In this document: positions 24,257 through 32,269 of the stretch, in pieces
How positions within the stretch are numbered: the stretch's first letter is position 1
Layout: each line of letters begins with the position of its first letter
Source of the DNA: Fusicatenibacter sp.
GTDB taxonomy: Bacteria; Bacillota; Clostridia; Lachnospirales; Lachnospiraceae
NCBI GenBank assembly: GCA_017887445.1
Contig: JAGHIA010000075.1
Location: 1 to 46,104, forward strand
Length of the DNA: 46,104 bases
Direction: 5' to 3'
Translations under genes and position numbers: made by a program
Notes under the pieces: generated by a model
Told to the model about the DNA's origin: nothing
The model's input: the letters and a program-made list of their open reading frames with translations, nothing else
Databases searched by the model: none

Positions 24257-24310
24257 TCAAAAAGGGGCATATCGCATGAGGAATTTCCTTTCTCCTGCGA
24301 TATGCCCCTT
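24257..24310 (-). terminator. Terminator of dnaB
   Basis: AAGGGGCATATCGCA and TGCGATATGCCCCTT form a perfect 15-bp stem, followed on the minus strand by TTTTTG. Confidence 0.85.
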
Positions 24311-24369
24311 CCATGTCTGATATCCTTTGTGGTGAACGCTTCCGTAAAAAGCGCCATCCGGCAATTTCC

Positions 24370-25701
24370 CTACCGCTGAATATTCGCGAATTTCGTATAA
24401 TCCGGCAGCCACACCAGGTTGACGGTTCCGATAGGGCCGTTACGCTGCTTGGCGATAATGATCTCGGCGATTCCCTTATCCTCGGAATCTTTGTTGTAAT
24501 AGTCGTCACGGTAAATAAACATAACCACGTCCGCGTCCTGCTCGATGGCTCCGGATTCACGCAGGTCCGAGAGCATCGGCCGGTGGTCCGTCCGCTGCTC
24601 CACCGCCCGGGACAGCTGAGACAGCGCCACCACCGGAACGTTCAGTTCCCTGGCCAATGCCTTCAGCGCCCGGGAGATATCGGATATCTCCTGCTGGCGG
24701 GAATCGGTGCGGCGGCCGCTGCCGGTCATCAGCTGCAGATAGTCGATGATCACAATGTCCAGACCATGCTCCAGCTTGTACTTTCTGCACTTGGAGCGCA
24801 TCTCGCCGATGGAGATACCCGGCGTGTCGTCGATGATCAGCTTGGACTCGCCGATCATACCGGCGCTCTCAATGAGCTTGCTCCACTCCTCATCTTTCAG
24901 ATTACCGGTACGCAGATTCTGAGAATCCACCTTGGACTCCATGGAAAACAGACGGTTCATCAGCTGCTCCCGGGACATCTCCAGACTGAACACCGCCACC
25001 GCCTTATCCTTCTTAAAAGCCATATACTGGGCAATATTCAGGACGAAGGCCGTCTTTCCCATAGACGGACGGGCGGCCACCAGGATAAAGTCCGACGGCT
25101 GGAAGCCTGAGGTCTTGTAGTCCAGATCTGTAAATCCCGTGGCAAGTCCCGTGACGCTTCCCTTGGTCTTGGAGGCCCGCTCGATATTCTCCAGGGTATT
25201 CATGACTACCTGGCGGATGGGCACATAATCTCCGGAATTTCTCTGCTGGAGCAGCTGAAACATCCGCTTCTCTGTCTCCTCCAGAATCACCTCCACCGGT
25301 TCTTTGTTCAGATAACATTCGTTCTCTATCTCCTCGCTCAGCCGGATCAGCCGCCGCAGCACGGCTTTCTCGCTGACGATCGTCGCATAGTGGCGGACAT
25401 TGGCTGAGGTGGGGACCGCATTGAGCAGATCGCGGACAAACTCCATGGACGTGATCTCCGGCGGCAGATCCTTCTCTTTCAGACGGTTCTGCAGCGTCAC
25501 CAGATCCACCGGCTTTCCCTCGTTGAAAAGCTCCACCATGGCGTCGAAAATGACTCCATACTGATGCTGGTAGAAGTCGTCGCTGGTCAGCATCTCCGAT
25601 GCCGCCATGATCGCCTCTCTTCCCATCAGCATGGAGCCAATCACAGACTGTTCCGCCTCAATGCTATGCGGTAAAATCCGCTTAATGAGTGCTTCTTCCA
25701 T
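24370..25701 (-). CDS. dnaB: Replicative DNA helicase DnaB
   Basis: A 443-residue hexameric replication helicase that unwinds DNA ahead of the polymerase. The N-terminal domain (RILPHSIEAEQSVIGSMLMG) is followed by a RecA-like ATPase domain with Walker A AARPSMGKTAFVLNIAQY, Walker B VIIDYLQLM and the arginine-finger/KQRNGPIGT motif near the C-terminus. Length is standard. There is no intein. The start follows AAAGGAAG. It is the last gene of the gdpP-rplI-dnaB operon, 8 bases after rplI. Confidence 0.98.
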   Translation of the reverse strand: MEEALIKRILPHSIEAEQSVIGSMLMGREAIMAASEMLTSDDFYQHQYGVIFDAMVELFNEGKPVDLVTLQNRLKEKDLPPEITSMEFVRDLLNAVPTSANVRHYATIVSEKAVLRRLIRLSEEIENECYLNKEPVEVILEETEKRMFQLLQQRNSGDYVPIRQVVMNTLENIERASKTKGSVTGLATGFTDLDYKTSGFQPSDFILVAARPSMGKTAFVLNIAQYMAFKKDKAVAVFSLEMSREQLMNRLFSMESKVDSQNLRTGNLKDEEWSKLIESAGMIGESKLIIDDTPGISIGEMRSKCRKYKLEHGLDIVIIDYLQLMTGSGRRTDSRQQEISDISRALKALARELNVPVVALSQLSRAVEQRTDHRPMLSDLRESGAIEQDADVVMFIYRDDYYNKDSEDKGIAEIIIAKQRNGPIGTVNLVWLPDYTKFANIQR

Positions 25702-25708
25702 CTGTATT

Positions 25709-26155
25709 TTACGCTTCCTTTACGATCACTTTCAGCTTTGCGGTTACTTTCGGGTGCAGCTTCACCGGAACCTCCGTTGTACCAAGCACCTTGATTGGCG
25801 TCGGCAGCTGCATTTTTTTCTTCTCGATATCGTAACCCAGCTGCTCCTTGGCAGCCTCCGCGATTTCCTTGGTGGAGACGCTTCCGAACACCTTGCCGCC
25901 TTCGCCGACTTTGATGGCTACGGTCACAGACTTGTCCTCCAGCTCTTTGGCGAAGGCTTTTGCCTCCTCCAGCTTCTGGGCCGCCACCTTATCCTCGTGG
26001 GCTCTCTGCAGCTTCAGCTCGTTGAGATTCTTTGCCGTCGCCTCCACGCCCAGCTTTTTGGGCAGCAGCATATTCCGGGCGTAGCCGTCGCTGACATTGA
26101 CGGTGTCCCCTTTCTTTCCCAGTGATTTTACATCCTCCAATAAGATTACTTTCAT
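25709..26155 (-). CDS. rplI: 50S ribosomal protein L9
   Basis: A 148-residue ribosomal protein that binds 23S rRNA and stabilises the L1 side of the large subunit. The N-terminus [33 protein letters not shown] is the L9 signature, and the C-terminal domain is complete ([18 protein letters not shown]). The binding site AAGGAGTAA lies inside the end of gdpP, so translation of the two is likely coupled. Confidence 0.98.
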   Translation of the reverse strand: MKVILLEDVKSLGKKGDTVNVSDGYARNMLLPKKLGVEATAKNLNELKLQRAHEDKVAAQKLEEAKAFAKELEDKSVTVAIKVGEGGKVFGSVSTKEIAEAAKEQLGYDIEKKKMQLPTPIKVLGTTEVPVKLHPKVTAKLKVIVKEA

Positions 26156-26158
26156 GTG

Positions 26159-28207
26159 TCAGATTACTCCTTCCTCCAGCATTTCTGTCAATGTTTCCTT
26201 TAATGCACGTTTTGCTTCATATAATCCCATTTCCAGCTGGCAGCCGGCCATATTCAGATGACCGCCTCCGCCCATACGCTCCATGATCAGCTGCACGTTG
26301 ACCTCATCGATGGCCCGGGCGCTGATATAGATAAGTCCCCGGTATTCCGTCAGTACAAACGACGCCTTGACGCCGATAACGTTGAGAAGTTCGTTGGCGG
26401 CCTTGGAACCGACCACCGTCGGACTTTCCACATAATCCGCCGGGCACTCGGAGATCGCGAAACGCTCCATGAAGATCTCCGCGTTTTTGATCGTCTCTCC
26501 CTTGGCCCGGTAATCGTTGAAATTCTCCCGGAACAGCTTGCGCACACGGGTCACGTCCGCGCCGCAGCGGCGCAGGAACGCCGCGGCCTCAAAGGTGCGC
26601 ACTCCTGTCTTCTGCTGGAAATTGTCCGTGTCGATCATGATACCCGCATACAGAGTATCCGCCTCAATGTTGCGGATCCGGACACCGTCCGCAAAATACT
26701 GCAGAATCTCCGCCACCATCTCGCAGGCAGAGGACGCGTAGGGCTCCACATAGGCCAGCACCGCGTTGCGGATGACCTCGCTGCCCTGACGGTGATGGTC
26801 CAGGACCACGATGGTCTTTGTCATATAAAGAATGTCTTCACACTCTGTGTAGCTTGGCCGGTTCACGTCCACAACAATCACCAGTGTGTTCTCATCCACA
26901 AGCTCCCGCGCCTCATAGCGGTTGATAAACATATCTTCGTCGTAATCGGGATTGTTCAGGAAGCCTTCCATCAGCGGCCGCACGGAACTGTTGGAATCCT
27001 CCAGCACAATGTGAGCCGTCTTGTTCAGCGTCCGCGCCGCACGGTAAATGCCGATGGCGGAACCAAAAGAGTCCGCGTCGGGATTTTTGTGTCCCATCAC
27101 CACGATCCGCTCTTTGCTCAGCATGAATTCTTTCAGGGCGTGGGCCTTTACGCGGGCCTTTACCCTGGTATTTTTCTCCACCGCCTGGGTCTTTCCGCCG
27201 AAATACTGAATGTTCTCGCCGTCCTTCATGACCACCTGATCGCCGCCGCGTCCCAGAGCCAGATCGATGGCCGTCTGGGCGTACTCGGAATTTTTTATAT
27301 AGGACCCGGCGTTGTAGCCGATCCCGATGCTGATGGTCATAGCCATATCGTTGCCGATGTTGACGGTCTTGACCTCCTCAAGAATGTCAAACCGTTTTTC
27401 TTTCAGATCCTCCAGGGATTTTCTCCGCATGACAAGAAGATATTTGTCCTTCTCCAGCTTACGGATCACACCGTCGAAACGGCTGAAATACTGGTTCAGC
27501 TTACGCTCCACCAGCGCTGCCAGAAGAGAACGGCGCACCGGTTCGATGCTTTCCATGACTTCCTCATAATTGTCCAGGTAGAGGAGTCCGGCCACCATCT
27601 TCTCGTCCTCGCACTTGCGCATAAACTCATTCAGCTCTGTCTCGTCGAACAGGTACATCACCTGAATAAAGCATCCGTCCTCCTGCGCTTCCAGAATCTC
27701 ACTGCTATCCAGCAGCTCGTCGATGCACATTCCCTTCATCAGCGCGCGGAAATTTCTTTTCTCATAGGTGATATGAAATTCTGTTTCCTCCTCGTTTTTC
27801 GGGAATTTCTCCTGTGTGACTCCCGAAAAGACGGACGTAATGGACTTGTGATACTGTTTGTCTTTACCAGTCAGTTCCGTAAACGCCAGGTTGACCCACA
27901 GAAGCTTTCCCTGACGGTCCATCACCGCGTAAGGAATCTCCAGATCCTGGAGCAGGCGTTTCTGCACCTGCCCGTACTCTGCGGCAAAGGTGATCATCTC
28001 GTTCAGAAGCTTGGGTCTGCTTTTGAAATAAATGGACAGAGCGACTGCCACATAGACGCCGACGCAGACGGTAAACCACAGGCCTGCGTTGAGGTGGATA
28101 AAGTACATCACCACGTTCATGCCGATCAGAAGCGCTGACAGCAGGATCGGCCAGATCATGTAGCGTTTCAGACGGCCGGCAAATTTGAGTTTGTTGTTAT
28201 CGTTCAT
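26159..28207 (-). CDS. gdpP: Cyclic-di-AMP phosphodiesterase GdpP
   Basis: A 682-residue membrane enzyme that hydrolyses c-di-AMP to pApA. Two N-terminal transmembrane helices (about residues 12-52) are followed by a PAS-like domain (about 75-165), a degenerate GGDEF domain (about 170-300) and the DHH-DHHA1 catalytic module. Key motifs are GHKNPDADSFGSAIG, VVDVNRPSY, LDHHRQGSE and the C-terminal MGGGGHLNMAG. The start at 28207 (MNDNNKLKF) is preferred because GAAAGG lies about 11 bases upstream, while the longer GTG start overlaps that site. Its partner receptor DarA is at 11319. Confidence 0.96.
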   Translation of the reverse strand: MNDNNKLKFAGRLKRYMIWPILLSALLIGMNVVMYFIHLNAGLWFTVCVGVYVAVALSIYFKSRPKLLNEMITFAAEYGQVQKRLLQDLEIPYAVMDRQGKLLWVNLAFTELTGKDKQYHKSITSVFSGVTQEKFPKNEEETEFHITYEKRNFRALMKGMCIDELLDSSEILEAQEDGCFIQVMYLFDETELNEFMRKCEDEKMVAGLLYLDNYEEVMESIEPVRRSLLAALVERKLNQYFSRFDGVIRKLEKDKYLLVMRRKSLEDLKEKRFDILEEVKTVNIGNDMAMTISIGIGYNAGSYIKNSEYAQTAIDLALGRGGDQVVMKDGENIQYFGGKTQAVEKNTRVKARVKAHALKEFMLSKERIVVMGHKNPDADSFGSAIGIYRAARTLNKTAHIVLEDSNSSVRPLMEGFLNNPDYDEDMFINRYEARELVDENTLVIVVDVNRPSYTECEDILYMTKTIVVLDHHRQGSEVIRNAVLAYVEPYASSACEMVAEILQYFADGVRIRNIEADTLYAGIMIDTDNFQQKTGVRTFEAAAFLRRCGADVTRVRKLFRENFNDYRAKGETIKNAEIFMERFAISECPADYVESPTVVGSKAANELLNVIGVKASFVLTEYRGLIYISARAIDEVNVQLIMERMGGGGHLNMAGCQLEMGLYEAKRALKETLTEMLEEGVI

Positions 28208-28331
28208 CCATACAAACACCTTTCGAAATAGAGATATTTGTCAGCATTACGTCTTGTATTATACCACTAAATCATGCAAAGCAAAAGCTTTTTTTGTTTT
28301 GGAGGGGAATCCGCGCGGGGGATGGCGGACG

Positions 28332-28592
28332 AAAGCGGGGCAGGGCATGCGGCCGGTGTGTGCGGGGGACATCTGGAAGGACGCGGAAACTCTAAACGTG
28401 CCAAAGCACCGCCGGACGGGCGCCGGGGCGATTCACCAGGAAATCTTTATGATTTCCCGGTTCAGCGCCCCTCAGGCTCAGGACGTGTGGTCCTTCGCCT
28501 GGCCCGTCCGGCGGCGCTTTGGCGCGTTAAGAGTTTCTCGCGTCCTTCCAGATGTCCCCCGCACACACCGGCCGCATGCCCTGCTCCGCTTT
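28332..28592. repeat. Large GC-rich palindrome with two apical hairpins
   Basis: Arms 28332-28421 and 28502-28592 are about 90 bp each and nearly complementary throughout (for example GTGTGTGCGGGGGACATCTG with its complement), with scattered differences. The 80-base loop itself folds into two hairpins: GGGGCG...CGCCCC around AGGAAATC/GATTTCCC (28425-28471) and CAGGC..GGAC/GTCC..GCCTG (28473-28501). It is GC-rich compared with its surroundings. The 28208-28912 gap has no credible gene; 28605-28720 is a further GC- and GGCG-rich stretch without a recognised feature. Confidence 0.8.
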
Positions 28593-28720
28593 CTGGCTTT
28601 TGGTGGCGCAAAGGTTGGTGGCGTGGCGTTTTGGCGGCGCGGAAGGTTGATGGCGCAGAGTCGGAGTGCATTGGGTTTTTGCGGTGCGGACTTTTGGGGC
28701 GTGAGTTTTGGATTATGGGT

Positions 28721-28769
28721 TGGAGTGTGTTTGAAAATGGTTTTCTGCAGAATGTTGGGCTGTGCGCAG
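28721..28769. repeat. Degenerate family B end
   Basis: TGGAGTGTGTTTGAAAATGG and TTTTCTGCAGAATG line up with the family B terminal repeat (TAGAGCGTGTTTGAAAATTG, CTTTCTGCAAGATG). It is next to the large palindrome and the rpsR terminator. Confidence 0.55.
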
Positions 28770-28776
28770 TTTTCCA

Positions 28777-28823
28777 TAAAAAAGGCCGGTGTCGTGGAAT
28801 ATCACGGGCATCGGCCTTTTTCG
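28777..28823 (-). terminator. Terminator of the rpsF-ssb-rpsR operon
   Basis: AAAAAAGGCCG...TCGTG and CACGGGCATCGGCCTTTTT form a strong stem flanked by A and T runs. On the minus strand the hairpin ends in TTTTTT, beyond the rpsR stop. Confidence 0.85.
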
Positions 28824-28912
28824 ATATGTCTTTTAATGTTTCGCTGCTGTTTCACAGATATTTAGATAACTGGATAGTTACAGAATTTCCGCTGCTGCAG
28901 CTTTTCGCAGAA

Positions 28913-29161
28913 TCAGTCGTCTACATACGGCATGATTGCCATGTGTCTTGCGCGTTTCACTGCTACGGTTACTGCTCTCTGATGCTTTGCGCAGGTTCCG
29001 GTTACGCGTCTCGGCAGGATTTTGCCGCGCTCGGATACATATTTTTTCAGTTTTGCTGCATCCTTGTAGCTGATCTCTTCGCCGCCGCAGAATACGCAGA
29101 CTTTTCTTCTTCTGCGCATCGGTTTTCTGGATGCCGGTTTTTCACTGTTATTGTATGCCAT
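28913..29161 (-). CDS. rpsR: 30S ribosomal protein S18
   Basis: An 82-residue ribosomal protein that pairs with S6 on the 30S platform. It contains [33 protein letters not shown]-type sequence, including the two-cysteine pattern CVFCGG and a further Cys (TGTCAKHQR) of the zinc-containing (C+) form. The start at 29161 follows AAAGGAGAG. It is the third gene of the rpsF operon. Confidence 0.97.
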   Translation of the reverse strand: MAYNNSEKPASRKPMRRRRKVCVFCGGEEISYKDAAKLKKYVSERGKILPRRVTGTCAKHQRAVTVAVKRARHMAIMPYVDD

Positions 29162-29197
29162 GTTCACACTCTCCTTTATCACAATCGAAAAATCATG

Positions 29198-29674
29198 TTA
29201 ATTAAATGGAAGCTCCTCGTCGATTCCGTCCGGAATGTTCATAAATCCGTCTGCGGACATGCTTCCCATATCGCGGGAAGGCGCGGCAGGAGCGGGCGCA
29301 GGTGATGGAGCAGCGTTGTAAGGCGCAGAGTAACCGCCGCTGCGTTCGCTGGCGCTTTTGCTCTCCGCAAATTCCTGATCCTCCACAACGATATCCGTCG
29401 TATATACCTTCTGGCCCTCACGGTTGGTGTAGCTTCCTGTCTGGATACGGCCTGTAATGGCGATCTTGGTTCCCTGGCGCAGATATTTTTCCGCGAACTC
29501 TGCCTGGCGTCCGAAGGCAACGCAGCCGATAAAATCAGCCGTGGCGTCTCCGTCCCGCTTAAAGCGTCTGTCCACAGCCAGTGTGTAGCGGGCAACCGCC
29601 GTCGCACTCTCTCCTGCGGAATATCTTACGTCCGGGTCTCTTGTCAGTCTTCCCATCAAAATGACTTTATTCAT
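29198..29674 (-). CDS. ssb: Single-stranded DNA-binding protein
   Basis: A 158-residue tetrameric single-stranded DNA-binding protein. The OB fold (MNKVILMGRLTRDPDVRYS, FIGCVAFGRQAEFAEKYLRQG) covers about the first 105 residues. A Pro/Ala/Ser-rich linker follows, and the acidic tip DGIDEELPFN recruits repair and replication partners. The start follows AGAGGT. It lies between rpsF and rpsR, the standard arrangement. Confidence 0.98.
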   Translation of the reverse strand: MNKVILMGRLTRDPDVRYSAGESATAVARYTLAVDRRFKRDGDATADFIGCVAFGRQAEFAEKYLRQGTKIAITGRIQTGSYTNREGQKVYTTDIVVEDQEFAESKSASERSGGYSAPYNAAPSPAPAPAAPSRDMGSMSADGFMNIPDGIDEELPFN

Positions 29675-29685
29675 TGATCTACCTC

Positions 29686-29973
29686 TTATGCTTCTTTCTT
29701 AACAACCAGGTATCTCAGTACATTGTCCATAATGCGCATATGGCGCTCGATCTCTGCCGGCGCTGTGGTGTCCGCCTCGAACTGGATGAAGTAGTAGAAT
29801 CCTTCGCGCATGTGCTGGATTTCGTAAGCGAGACGTTTCTTGCCCCACTCCTCTACTTCGGAAATCGTTCCGCCGTAACGGGTTACATAGCTTTTCGCTT
29901 TCTCCACAACGGCGTTGCGTTCTTCTTCCTCGAGTTTGGCGTTTACAACCAGTGCTAATTCGTACTTGTTCAT
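29686..29973 (-). CDS. rpsF: 30S ribosomal protein S6
   Basis: A 95-residue ribosomal protein, partner of S18. It begins MNKYELALVVNAKLEEEERN and has the S6 features GGTISEVEEWGKKRLAYEI and YYFIQFEA. The start follows GAAGGAGGG. It heads the operon. The leader contains a CCCTG-AACGTA-CAGGG hairpin at about 29999-30015, a possible site for S6:S18 feedback, although I cannot confirm the known motif. Confidence 0.98.
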   Translation of the reverse strand: MNKYELALVVNAKLEEEERNAVVEKAKSYVTRYGGTISEVEEWGKKRLAYEIQHMREGFYYFIQFEADTTAPAEIERHMRIMDNVLRYLVVKKEA

Positions 29974-30050
29974 GCTTTCCCTCCTTCTGGTCTTTGGCCC
30001 CCTGTACGTTCAGGGAGCAAGGAATCCGTTTTTGTATATCACAAAGATAA

Positions 30051-30079
30051 ATTCTAGCATAATCTGTCGCAAATTACAA
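30051..30079 (-). promoter_or_regulatory. rpsF operon promoter
   Basis: On the minus strand, -35 TTGTAA (30074-30079) and -10 TAGAAT (30051-30056) are spaced by 17 bp, about 80 bases upstream of the rpsF start. Confidence 0.7.
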
Positions 30080-30110
30080 GAGTGCGCGAAACTTTTTTAT
30101 TTGCGCGGGG

Positions 30111-30265
30111 GGTAACAGTTCAGCCTGCTGAACTGTTACGGCATCCGGCCATTAAAAATCGCTTCGCGATGGGCCGGATGCCCGCAGGCACTGCGTTTTC
30201 ATACGGTCCGTGCAGTAAATGCACGGACCTGGCTGAACTGTTACGGCGCAGGTAACAGTTCGGCC
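30111..30265. repeat. Cluster of cap palindromes and hairpins
   Basis: GTAACAGTTCAGCCTGCTGAACTGTTAC (30111-30138) is a near-perfect palindrome. It is followed by GGCATCCGGCC...GGCCGGATGCC (30140-30182), GGTCCGTGCA...TGCACGGACC (30207-30230) and another pair of caps, CTGAACTGTTACGGCGCAGGTAACAGTTCGG. They lie between the rpsF promoter and the DUF951 stop. Confidence 0.75.
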
Positions 30266-30282
30266 TTGCCGGACGATTCCTT

Positions 30283-30462
30283 CTATTTTTTGCGCAGTCC
30301 CCGGGTGTTTTTCTCCACAAGCCTGCGCGCTATCATAATCTGGTGCCCGCATCCGGTGCACTTCAGCCGGAAATCCGCGCCTACCCGCAGGATTTCCCAC
30401 TCGCTGCTGCCGCAGGGGTGCGGCTTTTTCAATTTTACAATATCTCCTACTTCGTAATTCAT
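30283..30462 (-). CDS. DUF951 domain protein
   Basis: A 59-residue protein, MNYEVGDIVKLKKPHPCG and RLKCTGCGHQIMIARRLVEK in outline. It matches the small DUF951 family of Firmicutes, which has an SH3-like beta-barrel look and a CxxC pair (Cys35 and Cys38), plus Cys17. No function is established; the family usually lies near the ribosomal rpsF region. Its ATG overlaps the sirtuin stop (ATGA), so the two are translationally coupled. Confidence 0.88.
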   Translation of the reverse strand: MNYEVGDIVKLKKPHPCGSSEWEILRVGADFRLKCTGCGHQIMIARRLVEKNTRGLRKK

Positions 30463-31202
30463 AATTCCCTCACTTTGATCCGGGCCAGTACCTGCCCGAT
30501 CGGTTCTTCAATAAGCAGATCCGCGTTGCCGTCCACCGGCGTGGCGCTCCGGTTGAGTACCACCAGCGCGTCTCCGTGGAAATACCGCAAAAGACCCGCC
30601 GCCGGATATACCGCCAGCGAGGTTCCGCCGACAATCATAAGGTCCGCCTGCTCAATGGCCCGCACCGCCTGCTCCATCACGTCCTGGTCCAGCGGTTCCT
30701 CATACAGCACAACGTCCGGCTTGATAATCCCCTGACAGCGGCTGCACCTGGGAACCCCCTCTGTGCTTTGGATGTATGCCCCGTCATAGAAAGCTCCGCA
30801 TTTCATGCAGTAATTCCGGTGGATGCTGCCGTGCAGCTCGTACACGTTTCTGCTTCCCGCGGCCTGATGCAGGCCGTCGATGTTCTGGGTTACCACCGCC
30901 GTCAGCCTGCCGGCCTGCTCAAGGGCGGCAAGCGTCCGGTGAGCGCTGTTTGGCTTGGCATCCAGCACCAGCATTTTTTCCCGGTAAAACCGGAAGAACT
31001 CCTCCGGATGCCTTACAAAATAAGTATGGCTCAGGATCGTCTCCGGCGGTACGTCATACTTTTGATGATATAATCCGTCCACACTGCGGAAATCCGGAAT
31101 ACCGCTTTCCGTGGACACCCCTGCTCCTCCGAAAAATACCAGCCGCTCATGGCTGTCGATGAGTTTTTGCAGCATCTCTGTCTTATCCATATTCTTACCC
31201 AT
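30459..31202 (-). CDS. cobB: NAD-dependent protein deacylase (sirtuin, CobB type)
   Basis: A 247-residue sirtuin that removes acyl groups from lysines using NAD and gives nicotinamide and O-acyl-ADP-ribose. It has the Rossmann motif FFGGAGVSTESGIPDFRS, the catalytic TQNIDGLHQAAGS with ELHGSIHRNYC (catalytic His), and a zinc site (CMKCGAF and CSRCQG). VGGTSLAVYPAAGLL and LNRSATP complete the NAD pocket. The start at 31202 (MGKNMDKTEM) is chosen for GGAGG 7 bases upstream; longer readings run into a family B repeat. It is coupled to the DUF951 gene. Confidence 0.94.
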   Translation of the reverse strand: MGKNMDKTEMLQKLIDSHERLVFFGGAGVSTESGIPDFRSVDGLYHQKYDVPPETILSHTYFVRHPEEFFRFYREKMLVLDAKPNSAHRTLAALEQAGRLTAVVTQNIDGLHQAAGSRNVYELHGSIHRNYCMKCGAFYDGAYIQSTEGVPRCSRCQGIIKPDVVLYEEPLDQDVMEQAVRAIEQADLMIVGGTSLAVYPAAGLLRYFHGDALVVLNRSATPVDGNADLLIEEPIGQVLARIKVREL

Positions 31203-31248
31203 ATCCTTACCTCCCAAAACTTTGCCCCCGTAAATCACCATTTTTCCA

Positions 31249-31296
31249 CAAAGCGGGGCGTGCAGATTGCGGGAATGAATGTTCAAACACGCTCTG
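31249..31296. repeat. Family B terminal fragment
   Basis: CCACAAAGCGGGGCGTGCAG and ATTGCGGGAATGAATGTTCAAACACGCTCT match one end of the family B element (compare 240-285). It lies between the sirtuin start and the sortase stop. Confidence 0.75.
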
Positions 31297-31304
31297 ACCC
31301 GCGC

Positions 31305-32129
31305 TTACTGAACCCGCACGCCCTGCACCACGAAACGCTGAGACGAATCCCTGGCCGCGCAGGTGGACAGCGTAACGATCCTGCTGTTGGTATCCATGGC
31401 CGGCACTTCCAGCGGCACCTGGCTTTTCGCCGCCATATTCGCCTGGTAATCCAGAAATGCCTGGTCGGGATCGGAAAACAGCGTATAGGCGTCGCTCACC
31501 GCGTCGGTATAATAGGCGCTGAAAATCTGGTAACGGTAATCACCCTCCGGCGTGAGGATCCAGAAGTAAACGCTGTCTTTATATTTTTCCTGCTCCTTAA
31601 ACTGCTTCAGTTTTCCGAACATGGACTGGTTTTTCATATTGTGTCCGTAAATAATGGTATTGCAGTCGGAAAAATCTCCCTGATTCTGGTAATCCAGAAA
31701 GATGGATCCGGCGTAGTTGCTCTTCCCCTCATAGGTGGTGTGCAGATACTCGTCGTTGTCCGCCCCCTGCACCATGGGATAGCTGATTTCCGGAGCTTCT
31801 ATGTACAGCCATCCTTTGACATCCGGATTGATTGCCTGCAGGGACGCGAAATCCACCGTCAGCGGCGCGCTCACCGGCTCCTGTTCCTCTGGCGGCTCCT
31901 CCCCGTTCTCCTGCTTTGGCTCTCCGGAAGGGGTCTGCGGCTCCTGCGTTACAACCGCCGTAAACTGCCGCAGCTCGTCGTATTCGTCGGTTCCCTCTTT
32001 ATAGGAAAGAAAAATACTTACCAGATTCCACGCCGAGTAGACCAGCACGCACAAAGCGGTCACAAACAGCAGCCGCCACACCACTTTCCCGGCTGTACTT
32101 CCCGTTTTTTTCTTACTTTTTTTCGCCAT
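31305..32129 (-). CDS. srtB: Class B sortase
   Basis: A 274-residue transpeptidase on the outer face of the membrane, which anchors surface proteins with an NPQTN-like sorting signal. A basic N-terminus and a transmembrane helix (about 18-38) are followed by a Pro/Glu-rich linker (about 60-85) and the catalytic domain. The catalytic His is in TIIYGHNMKN, the Cys in VTLSTCAARDSSQRF and the Arg just after it. These fit class B (with the Asp-Glu-rich insert DNDEYLHTTYEGKSNYAGS). No protein with a clear sorting signal lies in this window, so its substrate is elsewhere. The ribosome binding site is weak. Confidence 0.92.
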   Translation of the reverse strand: MAKKSKKKTGSTAGKVVWRLLFVTALCVLVYSAWNLVSIFLSYKEGTDEYDELRQFTAVVTQEPQTPSGEPKQENGEEPPEEQEPVSAPLTVDFASLQAINPDVKGWLYIEAPEISYPMVQGADNDEYLHTTYEGKSNYAGSIFLDYQNQGDFSDCNTIIYGHNMKNQSMFGKLKQFKEQEKYKDSVYFWILTPEGDYRYQIFSAYYTDAVSDAYTLFSDPDQAFLDYQANMAAKSQVPLEVPAMDTNSRIVTLSTCAARDSSQRFVVQGVRVQ

Positions 32130-32269
32130 ATCCGTATCTTCAGGCAGTCTGCCGCGCTGCCTCTTTTCTCCTTTTTTGTTTTATTGTATTTCATCTTCTT
32201 TTTACTTGTCAACCCATAACTGCGGCTGATACAATAGACATAGTAATCACCATGGAAAGGAAGGATTTT

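Noticed and set aside
26258-28138. A 626-codon plus-strand frame opposite gdpP
   Set aside because: It is His/Leu-rich and antisense to a gene with clear DHH motifs.
28274-29305. A 343-codon frame on the plus strand over the large palindrome and rpsR
   Set aside because: It is made from a palindrome, the terminator and antisense of rpsR; it has no family similarity and no good ribosome binding site.
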